A stretch of 64,000 bases of DNA, from assembly GCF_000715075.1 (NCBI RefSeq), contig NC_134096.1:117488698-117552697 (forward strand), given 5' to 3'. A program made the translations under genes and the position numbers. How positions within the stretch are numbered: the stretch's first letter is position 1; each line of letters opens with the position of its first letter. Below, piece by piece: positions 42,999-54,768 of this stretch. Source of the stretch: Nicotiana tabacum. Its lineage: Eukaryota; Streptophyta; Magnoliopsida; Solanales; Solanaceae. The notes under the pieces were generated by a model that did no database searches, had not been told where the DNA came from, and saw only the letters and a list, made by a program, of their open reading frames with translations.

Positions 42999-45900
42999 TA
43001 ATTCCCCCCTTTGGAACATTCATCTTCGAATGTTGATGGATGTATTTATCATTCTCATAAGCCATAGCTTTTGCGAATAGTTTAGTACTCTTCTTGCCAT
43101 CTAGGCGACTATTCTGTGAATGAATCCCAAAGGCCAGGACATTCCCCCCTTTAAGCCTCCTTCTCACACCACGACTTGTAGTCAGAATCCTTCTAATCTT
43201 GTAACTGCTTCTACCTTCTATCATGCAGCCTTTACGACTCTAACTTTGTATGTGTGCCTATGCGACTCTTCTCTTCTCTTTCCTCCAGCTTTTAGCCAAT
43301 CTCTAGGCTTCACTTTGTGAACATATACAAAATTATGTCAAGCTATCCCTCTGGTTGTCATTAGCTTTAAGCCATACTATACCATAATTCTTACTTCGAT
43401 TTCTCGTTGCGGAGGTCTTTTACCAAATTCCAGCTTACTCTTGTTGCTTATCCTATATGTATAAATCTGTGTTCTTTAATGCTTCCTCATTACTGTTCAT
43501 CTTAAGAATGACGACCTAATCTCAGCTTATACTTTGTGACTTTTGTCCATCCATTTTGATTCACCTCAATATTGATCTACAATATACCACTGATAACTTG
43601 AAACTTCTTACTTAATACCTTTCCACTAGGGCTTACGTTGCATTGAGGAATATTTGAAGTGATTTTCCTGATCCACTTAGCGGCGATATTGTACTTCAAT
43701 AATCGTATTTTATAGAATCCCAATGTGATTTACCCTACGTTTTTAATTCCGTACAATCCATGAAATACTCATCAAATCACTACTCAGTCGAAGGTCTAAA
43801 CATCATCCTTTATCAATCACAATCACACCTTATTCTACTATGAGGGTAGCATTTCATCTCTTTTAAATTCTACTAGTCTTAGACTCCTTTGAGTTTTGTT
43901 CAGGCTATGTCGAACTTTCTATTACTTAGAGAGACGATCAGCTCTCTTATTTTCATGGGCTTAATCCTGAGAACTTATCCATTCTCATCACCTTCTCACT
44001 CTCCCTTTCTTATCCTTACTCCTGTCTTCCTAAAACCTTGTCGCTTTACCATACTTTAGTTTGCGACCTACACATATCTATTTATATTATTCGCCACCTT
44101 CCTTCAACTTGCTTGCACCGTAGATTTCCTTATGTCATTCTGGAACATCAAGCGAGACATCACATCGTCTCTAACTCTTCTTTACTCTCTTAACTAGACC
44201 TCTCGATACCTAGAAACCATAGGCTAGAAGATATATGCCACTGGCGATGCCGCTATCATTCCTGGATACTGAATCCCAGTGCTTCTAGCCTTCTATCCGA
44301 AGTATGGACTATTCACGATCTTCTGCAATTGAGTATCTCGTACGTTATTCACCTTTACCTTACTTACCTTAAAATCTTGCATCACATCTTCTATCTATTT
44401 CATGATCTCCCTTCCACATAGGTATAATTCACATCCGCGACTTGAAGCTCTATTATAATACTTGCACCTCTGGCGTATACACACTCCGATGGGAGCTTCA
44501 TATTGACTTCTTATGAGGCTGGTACTCTTCTAACTGACTTTATCATAGACCATTATAGAATATTGCTACTGTACTATCTCTCTTGTACCTCAGATATTAA
44601 GAGCGATCCTGCAATGTTCTCAATCACGATTTCTATAATTTTTCGGGTCCAATAATCAGACTCCTGATTTACTTTGTTGTTGTAACTCTTTAGTTTCCTC
44701 TTCCTTCTGATCAACCTTTATGTAGGCTTAAGCTATCTTCTGATATGTGGCTCACAGTATTAGTTATTACTTTAGCCTTTCATGGGCGCTATGGAATATC
44801 CATGTTACAATCTTTTGATAATTCAATCCTTTGTCTATGCCCTAGGGTTAATTCTTTGTTTTAACTTATACCGGAGTCTTCTACAGTTGTATGAATGTCA
44901 ACATATATGTTGCATGTATAAAACTCCAAACTCTTAAGTGCATCCATATTGTAACTAACTCTGGATCATTGATAGAATAGTTCCTTTTGTTCCTTCTTAG
45001 CTTTCTTTAAACGTAAGCTTTTACTTTTCCTGGTCTTTCTTTCCCTTTTCCTGTGCATACTTAGCTTATCTTAGTGCCCATGCATATTGGAATTCCATAC
45101 AACTCATATGATTTTGGATATCATTTCTGATTTTTACTTCCCGTTCATTAACCACGGTAGGTGCCAATTCCTTTTGTAATGCTTACAACGTTGTTGTGAG
45201 ACTGTTGTTACGCGGCCATTTCCTGCTTAGGTCACTGTTCTTATTTTCTCAGCTAGTCTTTCATTGTAGTATTTAGGGAGGATCTTTTGATTCCTATAAA
45301 GCTGCGAGCTTATCATATCGTATACTTGACGGAATTTTTTGATGTTCTTCCCCTCCTATAATTATCTGTAGTTATTTAACTCCACGCCCTTGTGCTTATA
45401 GGGTTGCTTCTGAACTTGATATTTTGACTATCTTCCTAATGGCACTCGTTTTTATTTCCGTAACACTCATATGGTACCTTTAACTACCCCAACTCCTATA
45501 TGAATCTTTCTCAAGTATTACAATGACACTATTGCGAGGCTGAATTCACTATATTGGCTTTTACTACGTTTATCTTGCACGATCTGTTGACTCGTCTGTA
45601 ACCTCCTGTCTAGCCATAACTAGGCTCTTCCTGAATTAACTACCAATTACTTGTTGTCCATTCTATTATTTTCGGAATGCAATATGAAATTCTCATGATG
45701 CTGACTATTATCAAATTAATCAGTTCCTAATTCATGTTTAGTTTATCTTGTTCACCAATCCATACTGATTTCTATTACTCTGGGGTCTAACTTTCCCTTC
45801 TGTTAATCACGTTAGAGTCGCGAACTTATTTCTCAAAATGAAGATGTGACTGTATGGCCTATACTCTTTTGTTGTCTTAAGGCCCATCACCTCTCGTCTC

Positions 45901-46951
45901 TTTCTTCATTTGACTATAGATTCTGTAACACTCTACCGCTGCCATCCATGTGTCATATCTCACTCATAATGCTTCATTATCCCTCTTCGTACTTCCCTGC
46001 TAATATTTCTATCTATCACTTTATTCTGAAAATTCGAACATAACATTCTTTTGCTTTTAGCTCCCCTTGCTCCATCCATTGGCTCTTCAAATTTCCAAAG
46101 ATTCTTTCTCTACTAGGGACAGGAGCCACATTAAGGTAATATTTACCCCTTCCAGGATTCCAGTGCACGTCCTTGTACTATGCATATCTATTTGTACTAT
46201 TTTAGAGTGCACCATCTAGGTGTCTCACAAGGAGATCTACTAGCACATTTGTAATATCCTTCGGAGATGTCAATAAACGACAAACAATCCATTCGCCATT
46301 TTGGGTTATTCTAACCCCAGCTGGATCCTGATATCCCGTCCTGTCTTAAACCATATCTTCTAGCTCCCATAGGGCATAACCGAGATCGGTGTGGCCAATT
46401 GTGCATACCTCTGTTACTGTCGAAGGTAACTCAAAATGCTTATATCTCTTTTCTGAGTTGTAGATAATGATCATCTTCACTAACTGGGTAACTCGTTCCC
46501 TTCTTTACCTTGCTTCTTTTACTTGTTGAAACTTGTATCTATCTTTTGAGTCTCTCATTGCTTTTCACCAAATTGGTGGATAGATATACTTGCCTTAAGG
46601 CTCCTTATAAAGAAGCTTATACAATGATCTACTGAAGACCTTACATTTACTCATCATAAGCATGATGCATAAAATTGAGTTTCCTCTGACTCAATTCTTC
46701 TACAGCTATATCTCTTACCAATCGTCTTTCTAGATGTAGGCATCGTCGTATTATGAATAAGATAGAGTTTAGGAAATTGAGTTCCTACAACTGAGCACTA
46801 CCACACGATCTAGAGTAAGAAGAAAGAGTGACAGTCCTAAATGCCCTGTAGCCTCCTGCTTATAAGTGTGGTGCACAACACACCCATAAATAAGACTCTA
46901 CTAGACACGACTTGTAGACTCCCTAGGACAGAACTGCTCTGATACCACTTT
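42999..46951 (-). other. Non-coding interior of the LARD-like element
   Basis: 3953 bases, pyrimidine-rich on the plus strand, so purine-rich in the element RNA. The longest frames are under 100 codons and resemble nothing I know. The PPT is at 43001-43014 (minus strand) and the PBS at 46936-46947 (minus strand). The interior may carry packaging signals from its autonomous partner; this is inferred. Confidence 0.75.
46936..46947 (-). promoter_or_regulatory. LARD-like element primer-binding site
   Basis: On the minus strand TGGTATCAGAGC, four bases after the LTR: an exact initiator-Met tRNA complement. It fixes the orientation of the element. Confidence 0.9.
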
Positions 46952-49063
46952 TGTCACGACCCAAACCGATGGGCCGCGACGAGCACCCGGTACCTTACTC
47001 AACCAAGTACTAACGTAACGTATCTTTCTTATTACATCATCATATACATGTGACATACAGGCCTAATAGGCCAACATCATCATTTATAAACTCAAAACAT
47101 AGGCCAACAAGATCGTACAATCTTTCACGTACACGATATATGTCTACAAGCCTCTAAGAGTACATAATTGTCATAAAGGCCAGGATAGAGCCCCGCCATA
47201 CCAAACCATACACATCTAAATCATACTGTCCAAACAAGCAACTCCGGAGCAAATGGAGTGCACCAATATCTTCTGCTAAGCTGATCGCCTACTTAGAGGA
47301 CTCTCGACCTATCTATCAAGACCTGCGGGCATGAAACGCAGCGTCCCCGGGCAAAAGGGACATCAGTACAAATAATGTACCGAGTATGTAAGGAATAAAA
47401 ATCAGTAAATAATAGACATGAGAGAAACATGGAGTAAAAGACTCGACATGTATGCCTGCATAGCTCTGTGAATCATTTCATTTTTATAACGTCATGCATA
47501 TGCATATAAATGTCATACCATTCATAGATATATCTGTTCATAACATCATCAAACCTCTGAGGGCAGCCTATCATATCATTTCGGCCACTGTGGGCAAATC
47601 ATCAACGTATACCAACTGATCAGGTGGTGGTGCGTATATAACGCCATAACCTTTTCCCATATCCCATATACATATAATATACATATATACATGTATATAA
47701 CGCAATCTGATCATGAGTCAATGTATATGTATAAATGCATGAAATGCATAAGAAATACGTTAATAATATTTTCTCGAAATGTCATAAAAATAATATGCCT
47801 TAAGAAATACGTTAATAAGATTTTCTCGGAATGTCATAAAAATAATATGTCTGTCGAATAAATTTTATCAAATAAGTATTTTTTTGAGACCCATGAACAT
47901 AAGATATAATAATAATTCACATGGAAAATCAAGAATATAGACACCCGTACTATGAATAGAGTCGTTTATGGAAACTGTGCGTTTGCTCGTTTCTTTCAGA
48001 ATCATTTGGGTCATGCCAAAAGAAAGAAGGGATAGCCTTAACATACTCGGAGTAGGGATAAATCCGTATGGTATTCTTGGAAAAGATTGCACCATACTCC
48101 TTTAGAATCGCAAAATCTCACATTGCTAAAGTACTAAGAAATCTCGTTGGAATTCTTCTGTTTCAAGAAATCTTGTTGGATTGGGGTCACGTATGTTTTT
48201 GAATATTTGTAGTATGAAGAAGATTATAAGATTGTTAATTATGTTAAGGCCAAGTGAAGACCACAATGCCAAACTTTTAATGTCTTAGTAGTCTTTACGT
48301 AAGTGTCATTTGTATGACACCTTGGATGGCCACCTTTCATTTTAAATTGTTAAAGCCTGGCGTTGCTTTGATATATGCAGATGCATATGAAATGATCCAA
48401 ATAACATTATGAGGTTCTCTTTAAGAGTCATAAGACTCTTACGTTATAGATTTTTTATACATGTGCGTGGGCCCCACTTTCATAATGACTAAGCCACCAA
48501 AAAAACTCTCTTAATGCCACCTTATTCTATGGTTTTAAGAGTCATACTTTGATAAAGCCTTGGCTGCCACGTTTTTGTAGTTAAGGCTTTATCCAAAATA
48601 CCATTAACTAACCACTAATATCATGATTAATTTATAATCTCCCACTATCCAATAATTAACCAATTACCCACATAATTAAGAATTATTTCAAATTACTTAT
48701 AATACTACTCACTTTTTACATACCTTGTACACTTTACTATCATGGTTGTGTGGTACCTTGTATGGTACTAGTTCATAAATACCGGGTATTTTAGCTCGCT
48801 CCGTATTTTATCCCAAATGACCAAGCTTCAACGAAACTCATTTTCTTTGATTTGCTTACCCTCTCACCTTCACGAATTTACTTATCCCTTGTTTGAAATA
48901 GCATAATGCTTATGACCTCAAAATAATCTCATTCCCAAGCTTACGTTGATTAACTTACGACAAAACTTCAACGTACGAAAATGCGGGATGTAACATCTCA
49001 TTTTCGATCTTATATCAATTTACTTATGGCGTACTTCCACGTATGAAAATATGGGGTGTAACA
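46952..49063 (-). repeat. LARD-like element, 5' LTR (2112 bp)
   Basis: Partner of 40908-42998, with only scattered substitutions and the 21-bp extra segment. On the minus strand it begins TGTTACACCCC and ends GGGTCGTGACA. Confidence 0.9.
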
Positions 49064-49068
49064 GAATC

Positions 49069-50463
49069 AAGTGGCGGACCACTTGTCCCAATTGGAGGAG
49101 GAGGGGAGGCCACATGACGGCCTTGAGATCAATGATTCATTTTCCGACAAGCAACTCCTAGCCGTTTCAATGACCGGGATGCCATGGTTCACCGACTTAG
49201 CAAACTATCTTGTGAGTGGCATTGTACCGAATGAGTTCTCTTCAAACCAAAGAAAGAATCTCAAATGGGATTTCCCTGATTATTATTGGGATGAGCCGTA
49301 TCTTTTCCGAATATGTACCGATTGTGTGGTCTGACGATGTGTGCCGGAGGAAGAACAAATGGGTATTCTTGAGGCTTGCCACTCTTCACCGTATGGTGGT
49401 CACCATGGTGGAGCAAGAACGAAGGAAAAAAGTTTTGAGTTGTGGATTTTATTGGCCTAATCTCTACAAGGTTGCTAGTGAGCTTGTCAAGCGATGTGAT
49501 GAATGCCAAACGGCCGGTGGGATCTCAAAGAAGAATGAAATTCCTCTCACCACCATTTTGGAGATAGATATCTTCGATGTGTGGGGTATTGATTTTATGG
49601 GTCTGTTTGTTAGCTCTTATGGGAACACCTACATTCTAGTTGTGGTGGATTATGTATCTAAATGGGTTGAGGCCATTGCTTTACCCAACAATGAAGCAAG
49701 GAGTGTGGTGGCATTCTTGAAAAAGAACATCTTCACGAGGTTTGGTACCCCAAAAGCCATTATTAGTGATGGAGGTTCGCATTTTTGCAACAAGGCTTTT
49801 GATACCTTACTCACAAAGTTTGGTGTCACTCACAAAGTATCAACCCCCTACTATCCTCAAGCAAGAAGACAAGTTGAAGTCTCCAACCGGGAAATAAAGA
49901 GTATTTTGTCAAAGACAGTCAATGCCAACCAGACGAATTGGTCAAGAAAACTTGATGATGCTCTTTGGGCTTATAGAACGGCCTACAAAACACTGATCGG
50001 GATGTCTCCATATCGGTTAGTGTTCAGGAAGGCATGCCATCTTCTGGTAGAACTTGAGCATAAGGCCATGTGGGCTTTGAAAAAGTTGAACCTTGAATGG
50101 GATGTCGCAGCAAATCTAAGGATGTCACAATTGAATGAGCTTGATGAATTCTGGTATCATGCCTACACAAGCTCGTCTCTTTACAAGGAGAAGATGATGT
50201 ACCTCCATGAAAAGTACATCCACAATAAGGAATTTAAAGAGGGTGATCTTGTGCTATTGTTCAATTCCCGGTTACGGATGTTTCCGGGCAAGTTGAAGTC
50301 AAAATGGAGTGGCCCCTTTGAAGTGGTGAATGTAACCCCCTTAGGTGCTCTAGATTTGAAAAATAAGAATGATGAGGTGTTTAGAGTCAATGGGCACCGG
50401 GTTAAACATTATCTTGGCAAGGTTGATGATGGCCACATTGTGGCGGTTCTTCATTTCAAATGA
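49069..50463 (+). pseudogene. Athila 2 integrase
   Basis: RNase H linker sequence continues at QVADHLSQLEEEG. One frameshift near 49330 separates the N-terminal part from the long frame ending at 50463. The zinc region has remnants of HHCC ([14 protein letters not shown]; then [12 protein letters not shown], about 49486). The catalytic core shows [19 protein letters not shown] (Asp), [13 protein letters not shown] (Asp) and [12 protein letters not shown] (Glu, about 49875); the triad is intact, though the usual NGQ before it reads ARR. The C-terminal part includes [20 protein letters not shown] and [11 protein letters not shown], typical of Ty3/gypsy integrases. It would insert the cDNA. It is the best-preserved enzyme of the window. 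Confidence 0.85.
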
Positions 50464-51799
50464 TTGGTGATTTGCGTCATGCCGCGACGTTAAATCAGAC
50501 GCTTCTTGGGAGGCAACCCATGCATCATTTTCTTTTTCTTGTTTTTCTTCTTTGTTAGATAGCTTTGTTTTGTGCTAACTAGTTTTGAAGTGTATGCAGG
50601 AATGGGTGTTCATTACAGGGTCTGTGCAAGAAAAATTGGCTCAATGTCACAGGAGTGCGGACCGCACCAAAGTTATGAGGACCGCACAATCACTCTGCAG
50701 CCGCACAATTTTGTGTGCGGTCGCACAACTGGAAGATCAAAAATGCATGGTCCTTAACAATTTGCGGCCGCACACAAAATTTGGCGGTCCGCACAAATTT
50801 TGCGGCCGCACTCATTTTTGTGCGGATAGCAGAAAGGCTTCCTAGGTACATGTAATGAGTGTGGACCGCACTCGGGTAAGTTCTGGGCTCTACGGGTCAA
50901 CCTATAAATAGGGCTTTTCAAAACTTTTCACACTTTACACTCTCTGAAAGCTCAAGCCCTAAGCAAGCACAGTGCATACCCCATTAGCTCTAAATCTTCC
51001 CTCATTTCATCAAGTTAGATTCTCACCTACATCATTCACTACTTGTATGTTCAATCCATGTTAGATTTTTGTTCCTTTTCCTTAATTTGTGTTCTTGTTT
51101 TCTTTGATTAGTTAGTTATTTTTAGGCCTATAAATGTCAAATGTGCTTAATATGTGCTTCAAAATCATGTGGGAAGCCTTGTATGTGTTAACTAGGGATT
51201 GGGTAGACCACTATGCTTGTCAATTTGTGCAAACCATGTCTAAATTATGAAAAATTGCATGAACCCTAGTTTACTGCCCGTGAAAATCAAAATTATGCGG
51301 CCGCACACATTTTTGCGCGGTCTGCAGTCCTTTAACTTAGGGCTTCTATGTTCTTGAATTGTGACCACACTCAAAATATGCGATCCGCAATGAAATTATG
51401 CTGTTCGCAGCAAAATTGTGCAGTCCGCACTAATGAATGATCAGAGAACCCAGTATTCTGAACCTGGGGCTGTGCGGCCGCACTCAAAAATATGCAATCC
51501 GCAGTGAAATTGTGAGGTCCGCAGCAAAATTATGCGGTCCGCACTGATGAATGATCAGAGAACCCAGTATTCTAAATCTGGGGCTGTACAAACGCACTCA
51601 AAATTGTGCGGTCCACACTTTTGGTTGTGTGGCCGTACTCACTTTTGTGCGGTCTGCACTTGGTAGTGCAGCCACACTCATTTTTGTGCGAACCACACTG
51701 CCTCTTCTGTTTTTCACAACTGACATGCAACTATCATACATATATCTGTGTCCTATGTACCTAAACTCTAACTGAATCGGATACTTCACCTAAAGCGCC
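50464..51799 (+). promoter_or_regulatory. Athila 2 inter-ORF leader with two palindrome arrays and an internal TATA box
   Basis: Non-coding stretch between integrase and the extra 3' ORF. It contains about nine TGCGGNCCGCA-like motifs (50655-50870), then TATAAATA at 50903-50910, then a second array of about 14 motifs (51294-51700) including a 114-bp tandem duplication. Array followed within about 30-40 bases by TATAAATA is the same layout as in the LTR promoters. I infer an internal promoter for the 3' ORF. An inserted fragment of a related LTR is the main alternative. Confidence 0.5.
51381..51610. repeat. 114-bp tandem duplication within the second palindrome array
   Basis: ATGAATGATCAGAGAACCCA occurs at 51433 and 51547, with matching flanks of AT(C)CGCA(A/G)TGAAATT and GCAGCAAAATT. 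Palindrome cores inside the units have diverged more than the flanks. Confidence 0.85.
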
Positions 51800-53040
51800 C
51801 TCGATGCAAATTAGCACTTGGTTAAAGAATTTTATGCCAATGTGGCTCACATTAAGAAGGGTACCAAGGTGACAAAAGTCTGAAATCTGAAAATCCGATT
51901 CGACTCCTGTGCTTTGAACACTTATGTGGGATTTGAAGAAGTAGAGACAACCCAATACATGGAAAAGTTGGCTATGGGTGATGCAACTCTCCCGTGGCTA
52001 GATGATATTTTGGCTATTCGAGGATCAACACGTCCATGGCTTATAGCAGGGGTTCCCATAGTTCGTGCCACCCTAAATTTTGAAGCAAAAGGGTGGCAAA
52101 CATTTGTGTGCAACCGTATTGATCCGTGCCTAAATAAAAACTACCTCCCACTTCCCTGTGCTGTCCTGGTGGCTTCGATTATAGCTGGGTATCCGATTAA
52201 TATTGGTACCATCATGTCCACCAACATCACATTAGCTGTCCAAAATGATGAGAGATTATGCCTGTACCCGAACTTCCTCATGGTACCACCTGTAGGATGC
52301 TGACAACCCAAAGTTCAAGGGTAAGGCAACTACCTCCGCTAGCCAATCTGAGGAGCCAGCGGTAGTAGTTACTGATTCAGCTGCTGAGCCTTCCACAACA
52401 GTCGGTCTTTCCACAGGGACAACAACCATGCCACAACTGTCGTCTTCTAGACCACCAACTTCATTATCAGTGCCAGCTTCATCTACTTATCCATAGACTG
52501 CGCTACGAGTCTCCTAGACATTGGCGAGTCTCAACAACTGGATGCAGGCAACTACTTCAAAGCTGTCTGACATATCCAGTGTTGTTGCAGCACAGTTAGC
52601 AGCCCCAGCAGCACCACAGGTACCTCTGTCAGCGTAGGAAATATTGAAGAAGATTCTGGACAACCAGAAGACAATTATAGAGACTCTAGTGGCACATGGG
52701 GAGGTCATTGAGGAGTTGGGAAAGCAAACAAAGAAGATGCGGAAGTCTCAGGCATTGAAAAGGTCAGTGGACAAGTTGAGGAAAGTGGTTGCCAAAATTG
52801 CATCTGCCGGAGATCTACCACTAAACTTACTTATGGAGGGAGAACCTTCAGTACCAGCAGTACCAGAGGTATCACATATAGAAGTCGGCCAGTCTGAGGA
52901 GCCAGTTGCGACTGCCCACACCGCTGAGGAGATCATCCAGATGCTCAGCAACTCTGTTGTCCCTCAGCCAGGTGATGATGAGATACAGCTAGAGGAAACA
53001 GAGGGTGTTGCGGATCCCATGCAGACTGAGACCACATAGG
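51800..53040 (+). pseudogene. Athila 2 extra 3' ORF, N-terminally truncated
   Basis: Homologous to 8050-9386 of Athila 1. Readable from LVKEFYANVAHIKKGTKV; after a stop near 51880 it is open in 51914-52303 (VGFEEVETTQYMEKLAMGDA, WLIAGVPIVRATLNFEAKGW, VLVASIIAGYPINIGTIMST). A frameshift follows, with a Ser/Thr/Pro-rich linker, then an open frame 52644-53039 with a predicted coiled coil (KKILDNQKTIIETLVAHGEV, IEELGKQTKKMRKSQALKRS) and an acidic tail (DDEIQLEETEG). The basic RGRG start and about 120 following residues present in Athila 1 are missing. No membrane helix is evident. Function unknown. Confidence 0.7.
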
Positions 53041-54768
53041 GATTTATCTTAACTCTCTACCCTTCCCTATTCTTATTTTTGTTAAGCATTGGGACAATGC
53101 TTATTTACTTCAGTTTGTATATTCATTTATCTTACTTTCCGTAGTTTATTTCGTAACTTCTTTACTTTGTCTTTCTTAGTAGTATAACTTCTTATTTACT
53201 TTAGTAGTTTATTTTTGATTTGTTAGCCTCTTTTTACGTTTGAGTGATCAACAAGCCTTTGGTTTTCTTAATGGCACGGTTCTTTCCAAAGGTGGATTTT
53301 GTGTGAACCAGGTGGCTCTTCCCAACGATGGATGGCGTGACAACCTTCTTAAGGGATTGAGTCCATTTTCTTTTATGTTTAGGAAATTATAGTAGTAATG
53401 AATAAAAGGGTCTCAATCATGCTTCACTTGGTACCAACACATTTACCTCCAACCTTATGGTTAAAAACAAAGTTTGGGCATATAATAACTCTAGTTGTGA
53501 CCTTTTGACTATTGTGTTGACTTAAACAGTCATCGAGTGGTTCAGTCGAGCCATTTGTGATTCTCAATCTTAACTAGGGTTGTTGTGGGCTTTCGACTCC
53601 GGTCTCTTTAGCAATCCAACAACGTGAAATGGGAGGTATTGAATTGCAAGTCCAAGTTCCCGTGCTAATAGTCTAGAACTTGCCCCCGAATGTTTTTCTA
53701 GGCGAAATTCTAAGTGTAGCTTGGCTTGAGAAATGATTGTAGGCTCTCCTTGAACCTATTTGAAGTTTGAAATCTTCCATAGCCTACCAATGTGATATCC
53801 CTAGTCAACCCATTTGAGCCTAAACTTTCTTTCTTTCAATAACCATGTTACAAGCCTTTATCCGTTTTATAATGACCCTCTCTTGGCACCCAATCTTTTC
53901 TTAGCATTCTTGAGAAACAATTGGCAAAAACATAAGTTTGAGGGAGAGACGAGGAGTTTGAAAGTGAAAAAAGGTACTAAGAAGAGAAAAAAAGGAAGAA
54001 AAGGGAAGGCAAAGAAAATAAATAAAGAATAAAAAGAAAAATGCCAAAAAGAAAGTGAATAAGGTAGAAAGTTGAAGGGATTCAAAGAAAACAATGATGA
54101 TGGGCATGGAGTAAATAGAAAAGGAGAAAAATGAATGTCATGACTAAGAAAGAGTGACATTACGTCTCTCTAGTTCCCCCGAGGACAAAGGAATTGACTC
54201 AAAGAGTCTACAAAGTATGAGCCAAAGAGAAAATGGAGTGCTTAAGGAAAGATGAAACTATTCTATTTCAACAAGTCATATCTTAGTCCAAAAGCCTTTA
54301 TTACATCCCGCAAAAGCCCTATATGATTTAAAGTTGAGTGAGCTTACATTAGTGGTGATTTACATAAGGGGCAAACTTATGGTATTTAGAGACGGACTTG
54401 TGGCATTCTTTTGAGAAAGATGAGCAAACTTTTCACAATCCTTGTATCGAGTGTTGCATTCTAAAGTGAGATATACTAATGAAGAGTAGAGGATGAGGAG
54501 TTTGGGATTCACAATGAGCTACATGAAAGAGCGAGCTTCCTTGATAAATAAAGTCAACTCTTGATGCTCTAGTGTTACATTAGAACTATTATACTTAAAA
54601 AGTCAAATCATTGCATTATTGATAATTCATACGTGTTATGGGTAATTGTTGGTCCAAATTGATGTGTGATTGATTCACCTTAGGCCAGCTGAAATATCTT
54701 TTTTTTAGTGGAGATGGTAATTGCCTTAATTGCTTGAGGACAAGAAAAAGCTTAAGTTTGGGGGGAGT
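53041..54768 (+). other. Athila 2 3' untranslated region and polypurine tract
   Basis: Non-coding, aligned in order with Athila 1 9387-11272, including a purine-rich block (about 53940-54140) and a final CTTGAGGACAAG...CTTAAGTTTGGGGGGAGT. The last segment (54750-54768) is a well-preserved polypurine tract that would prime plus-strand synthesis. Confidence 0.75.

Larger units (their letters stand above)
40908..49063 (-). mobile_element. Non-coding, non-autonomous LTR retrotransposon (LARD-like), minus strand
   Basis: The two LTRs (2091 and 2112 bp) end in TG and CA, with TSD GAATC. Read on the minus strand, the 5' LTR is 46952-49063. It is followed by the PBS TGGTATCAGAGC (initiator-Met tRNA) and ends with the PPT CCAAAGGGGGGAAT before the 3' LTR (40908-42998). 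The 3.95-kb interior has no gag, protease, RT or integrase that I can recognise on either strand. Very long LTRs with a non-coding interior match the large retrotransposon derivative (LARD) class, which depends on proteins from a partner element. The LTRs are nearly identical by eye apart from one 21-bp indel, so the insertion is the youngest in this nest. Confidence 0.85.

Noticed and set aside
42999..46951. Hidden gag-pol in the LARD-like interior
   Set aside because: I read both strands for zinc knuckle, DTG/DSG, YxDD and integrase motifs and found none. A profile search could still detect very old remains.
40908..49063. Plus-strand orientation of the nested element
   Set aside because: The initiator-Met PBS and the PPT are both on the minus strand and in the right order for minus-strand orientation.
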